From Zobellella iuensis (GTDB taxonomy: Bacteria; Pseudomonadota; Gammaproteobacteria; Enterobacterales; Aeromonadaceae): a stretch of DNA of 64,000 nucleotides. Location: the NCBI RefSeq assembly GCF_016746085.1, contig NZ_JAERTZ010000004.1, positions 142,035 through 206,034 of the forward strand, read 5' to 3'. The notes under the pieces are model-generated. The model was not told where the DNA came from. It did not search any database and saw only the letters and a list, made by a program, of their open reading frames with translations. Positions 57,547 through 64,000 of this stretch are shown here, one piece after another. Position 1 is the first letter of the stretch. Every line of letters begins with the position of its first letter. The translations under genes were made by a program, and so were the position numbers.

Positions 57547-57710
57547 GGGAAACCTTGATGACATGGCGTTTACACCAGTTTACCCGCCAGCGGGTCCGGG
57601 AACCACAGGAACGCTTCGTGATGAAAAAAACCACAGTGCCGGGGCACCGCCATCTTGTGCAAGTTTGCGCCAGGCCCGATAATCCGCGCGCCTTATCCGG
57701 AGACCATGCC

Positions 57711-58064
57711 ATGAACCCTTTGCTTATCACCATCGGCCTGCTGACGCTCAGCAATATCTTTATGACCTTCGCCTGGTACGGCCACCTGAAGAACATGCAG
57801 AACAGCCCCTGGATCTGGGCCGCCCTGATCAGCTGGGGCATCGCCCTGTTCGAATACCTGCTGCAGGTGCCGGCCAACCGCATCGGCGCCCAGGTGGTGA
57901 ACGTGGGCCAGCTGAAGATACTGCAGGAGGTGATCACCCTGTCGGTGTTCGTGCCCTTCTCCATCCTCTACCTGAAGGAGCCCTTCCGCATGGACTTCGT
58001 CTGGGCCGGGCTCTGCCTGCTGGGCGCCGTTTTCTTTATGTTCCGGGAGCGGCTGTTCGGCTGA
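57711..58064 (+). CDS. DMT-type small membrane protein (DUF486)
   Basis: 117 residues, four helices. The DUF486 pattern is clear: LTLSNIFMTFAWYGHLK, WIWAALISWGIALFEYLLQVPANRIG and LKILQEVITLSVFVPFSI, ending FMFRERL. Likely a drug/metabolite-type carrier half; substrate unknown. Single gene. Confidence 0.85.
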   Translation: MNPLLITIGLLTLSNIFMTFAWYGHLKNMQNSPWIWAALISWGIALFEYLLQVPANRIGAQVVNVGQLKILQEVITLSVFVPFSILYLKEPFRMDFVWAGLCLLGAVFFMFRERLFG

Positions 58065-58079
58065 GCCTCCCGGCGGCAG

Positions 58080-59870
58080 CTATTCGGTCTGCTCCAGCCG
58101 TTGCAGGGAGTCCGCCAGGCCTTCGATACGCACCTTGGTGTCGCCCAGCAGCCGGCTGATCTCGTCCGCCGAGGCCCGGGAGCGGGCCGCCAGGGTGCGC
58201 ACCTCATCGGCCACCACAGCGAAACCGCGCCCCTGCTCCCCGGCCCGCGCCGCCTCTATGGCGGCATTCAGGGCCAGCAAGTTGGTCTGTTCGGCGATAT
58301 CGTTGATGGTACGCGCGATATGCTGGATTTGATCGCTCGAGCCCAGCACCTCACCCATGGCGTTGTTGGTCTCTTCGATGGTGCGCTTGCGCAGGCTGAT
58401 ATCGGAGCCGTACATCACCACCTTGGCCAGGTGCTGGTTCACATCCAGGATGGGGGTGAAGGTCACGTCGAGCCAGACCACCTGGCCAGCTCCGTCTGGC
58501 ACTTCCAGATCCCGCTGCAGACTCCGGCCCTGTTGCAGTTGCTGCCAGCCGTCCTCGCCCAGCAACTGGCGCAACCGCCCCAGGGGGCCCGAGGCCATGG
58601 CGGCGTGATCCCGGTGCATCAACTTGTCGAGCAGGGCATTGGTATAGCTGAGTTCGCCGCTACCGTTCCATTCGGCCACCGCAAAGGAAGAGCCGATGGC
58701 CTCCAGCCGGGCATTGAACTCCAGCGCCTTGGACTTGGTCTCGGTAATGTTGACCTGGATGGAAATAAAGCGCTCCAGCTTGCCCTGCTCGCTGAACACC
58801 GGGTTGATGGCCAGCGACACCCAGTAGGGCCGGCCCTGCTTGTCGTAGTTGAGGATTTCGTCGTAGAAGGCCTGCTGGCGGGAGAGGTAGTCGCGGATCC
58901 GCGCCCGGGTGGCCGGATCCGTCAGTTCACCCTGCAGGAAGTCGCCGGGCTTGCGGCCCCTGACCTCGTCCAGGCTGTAACCGGTCAGGCTGCAGAAGCC
59001 CGGGTTGACGTATTCGATGCGCCCCTCGGCATCGGTGATGATCACCGAGTTGTTGGTGCGGTTGGCCACCAGCGACAGCAGCCGGAATTCCTCCCGCCGC
59101 TCTACCTCGGCGGTCACGTCCTTGAGGAAGGCGGTATAGATGATGCGCCCGTCGAGCTGCACCTTGGACAGGGCCAGGGCGGCCCACAGCCGGCTGCCGT
59201 CCTTGCGGAATACCGGCACCTCGCGGCTGGTACCGACGATCTTGTCCTGGCCGGTGCGGCGGTTGGCATTCACATAGTTGTCATGGTTGGGGCGGATATC
59301 GTGGGGCACCAGCATCTTGACGTTCTGCCCCAGCACCTCGGCCCTGTCGTAGCCCCAGAGCCGCTCCGCCGCCTGATTGAAGAAGGTGACGGTGTTGTGT
59401 TCATCTATGGTCACCACGGCATCGATGGCCTGCTCCAGGGTCTGGTTGATCATCTCCCGCATATTGTGCTCGGCGGTGATGTCGCGCACGAAGGCGGTGT
59501 AGCCGATATCACGGCCCAGTTTATAACGGGAAAGGGACAGGCTCACCCACACCATCTGGCCGTCCTTGCGCTGCAGCTGTACCTCGCGGCTGGTGCCGAC
59601 GATACGGTTCTCCCCGGTGTCCCGGTTGCGGTTGACGTAGCCGTCGTGGGCAGCGCGGATGACGCCGGGCACCAGCATATTGACGTTGTTGCCCAGCACT
59701 TCGTCCTTGCGGTAACCCCACAGCCGTTCCGCCGCCGGATTGAAGTAGACGACCCTGTTGTGCTGATCGATGCTCACCACGGCGTCGATGGCGTGCTCCA
59801 GTGCCTCGCGCAGCCGGCCATTGCCGCCGCGCCCCAGTCGGAAAAATCCCAGATGCTTGCTCCAGCCCAT
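58080..59870 (-). CDS. Soluble chemoreceptor with four PAS domains
   Basis: 596 residues from the ATG at 59868-59870 (AAGGA nine bases upstream; an ATG fifteen codons earlier has no ribosome site). No membrane helix. Four PAS units: two near-duplicates ([20 protein letters not shown] and [20 protein letters not shown], each ending in ERLWGY), a third with [19 protein letters not shown], and a degenerate fourth. A short signalling hairpin follows ([35 protein letters not shown]). It resembles Aer-like cytoplasmic redox receptors, but cofactor and ligand are unknown. Confidence 0.87.
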   Translation of the reverse strand: MGWSKHLGFFRLGRGGNGRLREALEHAIDAVVSIDQHNRVVYFNPAAERLWGYRKDEVLGNNVNMLVPGVIRAAHDGYVNRNRDTGENRIVGTSREVQLQRKDGQMVWVSLSLSRYKLGRDIGYTAFVRDITAEHNMREMINQTLEQAIDAVVTIDEHNTVTFFNQAAERLWGYDRAEVLGQNVKMLVPHDIRPNHDNYVNANRRTGQDKIVGTSREVPVFRKDGSRLWAALALSKVQLDGRIIYTAFLKDVTAEVERREEFRLLSLVANRTNNSVIITDAEGRIEYVNPGFCSLTGYSLDEVRGRKPGDFLQGELTDPATRARIRDYLSRQQAFYDEILNYDKQGRPYWVSLAINPVFSEQGKLERFISIQVNITETKSKALEFNARLEAIGSSFAVAEWNGSGELSYTNALLDKLMHRDHAAMASGPLGRLRQLLGEDGWQQLQQGRSLQRDLEVPDGAGQVVWLDVTFTPILDVNQHLAKVVMYGSDISLRKRTIEETNNAMGEVLGSSDQIQHIARTINDIAEQTNLLALNAAIEAARAGEQGRGFAVVADEVRTLAARSRASADEISRLLGDTKVRIEGLADSLQRLEQTE

Positions 59871-60161
59871 AATGATTATCCTTAATCGTGCCCGCCTGAA
59901 TAAAGCTAGATGCATATGAGAACAACGACCAAGGGCGGCGAAGAAATTAACATGCCTTGGCGCTCCGGCCCCTGGCCTCCGGCTTTATCATACTCAAGCA
60001 GAACTTGCGGCAAGACAAGCCTTGAACTCGCCCTGGATGCTAGATTCGTATCGCCACACCCTGGAACCTGTTCACGCCACTAAAAATGAAATCCGGATCA
60101 GTATCTTATAATGTGCTAGAACCACTCGGGCCCTGGCTCTCCACCGACCTAAGGAATCGCT

Positions 60162-62828
60162 ATGCCGCTGCAAGGACTTGATGCCCTCTTCCGGCCCGCC
60201 AGCATCGCCGTGATCGGCGCCTCCCACCGGGACAACGGCGCCGGCAAGCTGGTGATGAAAAATCTGCTGGCCGGCAACTTCAGCGGCCCGGTAATGCCGG
60301 TCAATCCCAAGTACGACGCCGTGGCCGGGGTCATGGCCTATCCGGATATCCAGAGCCTGCCCCGGGTACCGGATCTGGCCATCATCTGCACCCCGGCCGC
60401 CAAAAATCCCGGCATCATCGACCAGCTCGGGCGGAAAGGCTGCAAGGCCGCCATCGTCCTGGCCGCCGGCACCAGCGACGAACAGCTGGTGCAGATGAAA
60501 GACAGCGCCCGCCAGCACGGCATGCGCCTGCTCGGCCCCAACAGCATGGGAGTGATACTGCCGCACCTGGGGCTGAATGTCAGTTTCGCCCCCTTCCCCG
60601 CCAAACCGGGGCGCATCGCCTTTGTATCCCAGTCGGCGGCGGTGTGCGCCACCATCCTCGACTGGGCCCGCCATAACGACATCGGCTTCTCCCACTTCAT
60701 CTCCCTGGGCGATGCCAGCGACATCGACTTCGCCCAACTGCTCGATTACCTGGCCCGGGACCGGCACACCAGCGCCATACTGCTGTATATGGATGCCATC
60801 CAGGACGCCCGCACCTTTATGTCGGCGGCCCGGACCGCATCGCGCAACAAGGCGGTGCTGGTGGTCAAAAGCGGCAAGACCCGGATCGGCGCCCAGCTCG
60901 GCCACCTGCACACCGGTGGCGATGTGGGGCTGGATGCGGCCTACGATGCCGCCATCCGCCGGGCCGGCATGCTCAGGGTGCGGGATACTCATGACTTGTT
61001 CGCGGCGGTGGAAACCCTCAACCATGCCCAGAGCCTGCGCGGCGAACGGCTGGTGATCCTCACCAACGGCGGCGGCCCGGCCATCATGGCCATCGATACA
61101 CTGCTGGCCAGGGGCGGCAAGCTGGCTTCCTTAAGCGAGGCCACCCTGGCGGCCCTGGACAGGGTACTGCCGCCGGCCTGGTCCCATACCAATCCCATCG
61201 ACATCGTCGGTGACGCCCCGGTGGAGCGCTATATCGCCAGCCTCAAGGTGCTGCTCGACAGCGACGACTTCGACGCCATCCTGATCATGCATGCCCCTTC
61301 CGCCGCGGTGAACAGCACCCTGGTGGCCAGGGAGCTTATCCAGGTGCTCAAGGAGCACCCCCGGGCCCGGCGCTTCAACATCCTCACCAACTGGTCGGGG
61401 GAAACCAGCGTGTTCGAAGCCCGCCGCTGCTTTACCGAAGCCGGCATTCCCACCTACCGCACCCCGGAAAGCGCCGCCAGCGCTTTTATGCACCTGGTGG
61501 AATACCGGCGCAACCAGAAGCAACTGATGGAAACCCCGGAGTCCATCTCCGACATGCCCAACGACAGCGACACCGTCAAGGCACTGATCCAGGAGGCTTT
61601 CCAGCAGGGACTCCAGCAGTTGGACACCCATGAGGTCAGCCGGCTGATGGCCGCCTACGGCATCCAGACCCTGCCCACCTGGATCGCCTCGGATGCCACC
61701 GAGGCGGCCCATATCGCCGAGCAAATCGGCTATCCGGTGGTGATCAAGCTGCGCTCCCCGGACATTGCCCACAAGTCCGATGTTTCCGGCGTGGTGCTCA
61801 ACCTGCGCTCGGCGGCGGAGGTGGCCCAGGCCGCCGATGCTATTCTCGATCGAGTCCGTCAAACTTACCCCAGCGCCCGCATCCACGGCCTGCTGGTCCA
61901 GCGCATGGCCCGGCGGGCCGGTTCCCAGGAACTGCACATAGCGGTGCGCTCGGATCCGGTGTTCGGCCCGGTGATACTGCTGGGTGACGGCGGCGTCGAC
62001 TGGGAAGGGGAAGAACAGGCGGCGGTGGCCCTGCCGCCGCTCAACATGACCCTGGCCCGCTACCTGGTGATCCATGCCCTGAAAAGCGGCAAGGTCAGGG
62101 CCAATCGCTCCCAGAAGGCGCTCGATATGGAAGCCGTCTGCCGGGTGCTGACCCAGGTTTCCCACCTGATCATCAACCACCCCGAGATCACCCGGCTCGA
62201 CATCCATCCCCTGCTGGCCACCGACAAGGAAATGATCGCCCTCGATGTCAGCCTTCGGCTCAAGCCCTTCGAGGGCGACGGCCAGGCCAGGCTGGCCATC
62301 CGGCCCTATCCCAAGGAATGGGAGGAGCAGGCCAGCCTGAAGGATGGCCGCCCCATACTGCTGCGCCCCATACTGCCGGAAGATGAACCGGCCCATAAGG
62401 AGTTTGTCAGCCATGTGTCCGATGAAGATCGCTATAAACGTTTCTTTGCCGATGTGGTGATCGGCCATGAAGAACTGGCCCATATGACCCAGATCGATTA
62501 CGACCGGGAGATGGCCTTCGTGGCAGTGGCCGGCAACGGCGATATCCTCGGCGTGGTCAGGGCAATCTCGGATCCGGACAACAGTGACGCCGAGTTCGCG
62601 GTGCTGGTGCGTTCCGACCTCAAAGGGGTCGGCCTCGGCCGGCTGCTGATGGAAAAGATTGTCCGCTATGCAAGAATACGCGGGATCAGCACCCTGAGCG
62701 GGGTGACCATGCCGTCCAACCGCGGTATGGTGGTGCTGGCCCGAAAACTGGGATTCAAGGTGACCGTACATCTGGAAGACGGCATCGTCGAGCTCAAGTT
62801 GAGTCTTAACCAGGCCGATGCCCAGTGA
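60162..62828 (+). CDS. patZ: PatZ/YfiQ-type protein lysine acetyltransferase, ADP-forming acyl-CoA synthetase fold
   Basis: 888 residues (E. coli PatZ 886). CoA-binding Rossmann domain (1-~130; SIAVIGASHRDNGAGK), a succinyl-CoA-ligase domain, an ATP-grasp domain (about 490-710) and a C-terminal GNAT domain (about 730-885; FAVLVRSDLKGVGLGRLLME). In enteric PatZ the catalytic His of ADP-forming acyl-CoA synthetases is replaced; here HTGG at 250-253 keeps it, so synthetase activity is conceivable. In enterics PatZ acetylates and silences acetyl-CoA synthetase and is under CRP control. A 291-base gap upstream holds its promoter. Confidence 0.9.
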   Translation: MPLQGLDALFRPASIAVIGASHRDNGAGKLVMKNLLAGNFSGPVMPVNPKYDAVAGVMAYPDIQSLPRVPDLAIICTPAAKNPGIIDQLGRKGCKAAIVLAAGTSDEQLVQMKDSARQHGMRLLGPNSMGVILPHLGLNVSFAPFPAKPGRIAFVSQSAAVCATILDWARHNDIGFSHFISLGDASDIDFAQLLDYLARDRHTSAILLYMDAIQDARTFMSAARTASRNKAVLVVKSGKTRIGAQLGHLHTGGDVGLDAAYDAAIRRAGMLRVRDTHDLFAAVETLNHAQSLRGERLVILTNGGGPAIMAIDTLLARGGKLASLSEATLAALDRVLPPAWSHTNPIDIVGDAPVERYIASLKVLLDSDDFDAILIMHAPSAAVNSTLVARELIQVLKEHPRARRFNILTNWSGETSVFEARRCFTEAGIPTYRTPESAASAFMHLVEYRRNQKQLMETPESISDMPNDSDTVKALIQEAFQQGLQQLDTHEVSRLMAAYGIQTLPTWIASDATEAAHIAEQIGYPVVIKLRSPDIAHKSDVSGVVLNLRSAAEVAQAADAILDRVRQTYPSARIHGLLVQRMARRAGSQELHIAVRSDPVFGPVILLGDGGVDWEGEEQAAVALPPLNMTLARYLVIHALKSGKVRANRSQKALDMEAVCRVLTQVSHLIINHPEITRLDIHPLLATDKEMIALDVSLRLKPFEGDGQARLAIRPYPKEWEEQASLKDGRPILLRPILPEDEPAHKEFVSHVSDEDRYKRFFADVVIGHEELAHMTQIDYDREMAFVAVAGNGDILGVVRAISDPDNSDAEFAVLVRSDLKGVGLGRLLMEKIVRYARIRGISTLSGVTMPSNRGMVVLARKLGFKVTVHLEDGIVELKLSLNQADAQ

Positions 62829-62877
62829 CTATAGTTGGGAAGATACAACAATCATATAAATAACAGGGAGTTCCTCC

Positions 62878-63783
62878 ATGTCCGTTACACGCGTTTTAGT
62901 CAGTCCCGAAGGTCCACAGTTTTCCCGCCTGATCATGGGCTACTGGCGGCTGCTGGAATGGCAGATGTCCCCCCAGGAGCTACTCGGCTTTATCGAACAA
63001 CATCTCGAACTGGGCATTACCACCATCGATCATGCGGATATCTATGGTAGTTATGGCTGCGAGGCCGCCTTCGGCCAGGCCCTCAGGCTGAAACCCGCCT
63101 TGAGGGAGCAACTGCAGATCGTCACCAAGTGTGGCATCGCCCTGCCTTCCGCCGCCCATCCCGGCCACCAGTTGCCCCACTACAACAGCGAGAAGGCCCA
63201 TATCATCGCCTCGGCGGAGCAGTCGCTGCGCCACTTCAATACCGATCGTCTCGACCTGCTGCTGATCCACAGGCCCGACTACCTGATGGATGCGGACGAA
63301 ATGGCCAAGGCCTTCAACAGCCTGAAAAAAAGCGGCAAGGTCCGCCATTTCGGGGTATCCAACTTTACTCCCAGCCAGTTCGAACTGCTGCAGTCACGAC
63401 TGGACTACCCGCTGGTCACCAACCAGGTCGAAATATCGCCCCTCTATCAGGACACCCTCACCGACGGCACCCTGGATCAATGCCAGCGCCGGCATCTCAA
63501 GCCCATGGCCTGGTCCTGCCTGGGCGGAGGCCGGCTGTTCAGCGAGCAGGCATTCCAGCCGTTGCGTGATGAGCTGGCGCAGATCGCGCTGGAAGTGGAT
63601 GCCGCCAGCATAGAGCAGGTAGTCTACGCCTGGGTGATGATGCTGCCCAGCCAGCCGCTGCCGATCCTCGGCTCCGGCAAGATAGCGCGGGTGAAACAGG
63701 CCGTGCAGGCAGAAAACATTCAGCTCAGCCGTCAGCAGTGGTATCGGATCCGCCGCGCGGCCCTCGGCCGGGATGTGGATTGA
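62878..63783 (+). CDS. ydhF: Aldo/keto reductase (YdhF type)
   Basis: 301 residues. TIM-barrel AKR tetrad: Asp in TTIDHADIYGSYG, Tyr in the same block, Lys in VTKCGIA, and the His of LLIHRPDYLM. C-terminal NADPH site LPILGSGKIARVKQAV. The match is to E. coli YdhF (298 residues), whose natural substrate is unclear. GGGAG precedes the ATG. It lies 49 bases after patZ. Confidence 0.9.
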   Translation: MSVTRVLVSPEGPQFSRLIMGYWRLLEWQMSPQELLGFIEQHLELGITTIDHADIYGSYGCEAAFGQALRLKPALREQLQIVTKCGIALPSAAHPGHQLPHYNSEKAHIIASAEQSLRHFNTDRLDLLLIHRPDYLMDADEMAKAFNSLKKSGKVRHFGVSNFTPSQFELLQSRLDYPLVTNQVEISPLYQDTLTDGTLDQCQRRHLKPMAWSCLGGGRLFSEQAFQPLRDELAQIALEVDAASIEQVVYAWVMMLPSQPLPILGSGKIARVKQAVQAENIQLSRQQWYRIRRAALGRDVD

Positions 63784-63798
63784 AAGCAGAGACAAGAA

Positions 63799-63822
63799 AG
63801 CCCTTCACGGAGATGAAGGGCT
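63799..63822 (+). terminator. Hairpin after the aldo/keto reductase gene
   Basis: AGCCCTTCA and TGAAGGGCT form a nine-base perfect stem around a six-base loop, 15 bases after the stop. There is no T-run, so it may be a weak terminator backed by the next one. Confidence 0.55.
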
Positions 63823-63860
63823 CGTTCTGCCGGTTCGAATGTGTTCGAGCCGGAAAAAGC

Positions 63861-63892
63861 AAAAACCCCGATACACAGGTATCGGGGTTTTT
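63861..63892. terminator. Two-way terminator between reductase and rRNA operon
   Basis: AAAAACCCCGATAC and GTATCGGGGTTTTT form a 14-base perfect stem around ACAG, with A/T tracts on both sides. It would end the 5S transcript on the minus strand and the reductase transcript on the plus strand. Confidence 0.94.
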
Positions 63893-63899
63893 AATTGGG

Positions 63900-64000
63900 T
63901 GCCTGGCAGTGACCTACTTTCACATGGCAGCTGCCACACTATCATCGGCGCGGGTGCGTTTCACTTCTGAGTTCGGCATGGGGTCAGGTGGGACCACAAC
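63900..64000 (-). rRNA. rrf: 5S ribosomal RNA, 5' end beyond window
   Basis: The reverse complement shows the 3' two-thirds and more of a gammaproteobacterial 5S rRNA, ending CACTGCCAGGC, with the typical GAACTCAGAAGTGAAACGC and CCGATGATAGTGTGG blocks. The first ~15 bases lie beyond the right edge. The 23S and 16S genes should follow further right on the minus strand. Confidence 0.96.

Overview
The window looks like chromosome of a GC-rich gammaproteobacterium, probably a marine or environmental member of the Aeromonadales (Oceanimonas/Zobellella-like). This placement is an inference: it rests on the mix of enteric-type core genes (RNase II, MenA, ZntB, PatZ/YfiQ, YdhF-type reductase, a thiC operon with a TPP riboswitch and a thiDE fusion) together with a complete benzoate/catechol branch of the beta-ketoadipate pathway. 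A 5S rRNA gene runs off the right edge.

Layout. (1) 1-3915: three minus-strand genes of unusual composition: a patatin-like phospholipase cut by the left edge, a GH46 chitosanase-like protein with a peptidoglycan-binding tail, and a 743-residue metzincin-type protease. None has a signal peptide; they look like an acquired effector-type cassette. (2) 4399-11514: ZntB, then a tightly overlapped minus-strand operon (CHASE3 histidine kinase, single-domain response regulator, YaiO-type barrel, HEAT protein, processive GT2 glycosyltransferase) that looks like an envelope glycan synthesis and control unit, then a small membrane protein and an entericidin. (3) 11579-16952: an Opp/Nik-type ABC importer behind a near-consensus Zur box, with a divergent exported glutathione-peroxidase-like protein. 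(4) 17088-25076: a TerC/CBS protein, then a TRAP transporter with a MarR-type regulator, divergent from pxpABC (5-oxoprolinase). (5) 25240-28390: an unknown protein, a nucleotidyltransferase remnant, an HPP/TetR divergent pair with two operators, and a TM2 protein. (6) 28648-35134: thiamin operon thiC-thiDE-thiF-thiS-thiG-thiH under a TPP riboswitch. (7) 35241-41462: menA, a lysine-free menC homologue, rnb, a RhuM-Fic protein and a small chemoreceptor. (8) 41571-56590: pcaD, pcaFJI, pcaR, catR, catBCA, benABCD, benK, benE. (9) 56647-64000: cysM, a DUF486 protein, a four-PAS soluble chemoreceptor, a PatZ-type acetyltransferase, an aldo/keto reductase and the end of an rRNA operon.

How the parts work together. 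Region 8 encodes every step from benzoate uptake (BenK, BenE) through catechol and cis,cis-muconate to succinyl-CoA plus acetyl-CoA, with PcaR and one CatM/BenM-like LysR protein as regulators. Region 4 pairs a periplasmic solute uptake system with 5-oxoproline hydrolysis. Region 6 makes both thiamin moieties and joins them. The most unusual points are the left-edge cassette, the two-component/glycosyltransferase operon, the predicted Zur control of an Opp-type importer, the MenC homologue without a single lysine, and a PatZ homologue that keeps the catalytic histidine of ADP-forming acyl-CoA synthetases.

All calls come from reading the sequence and recalling protein families; no database search was run.
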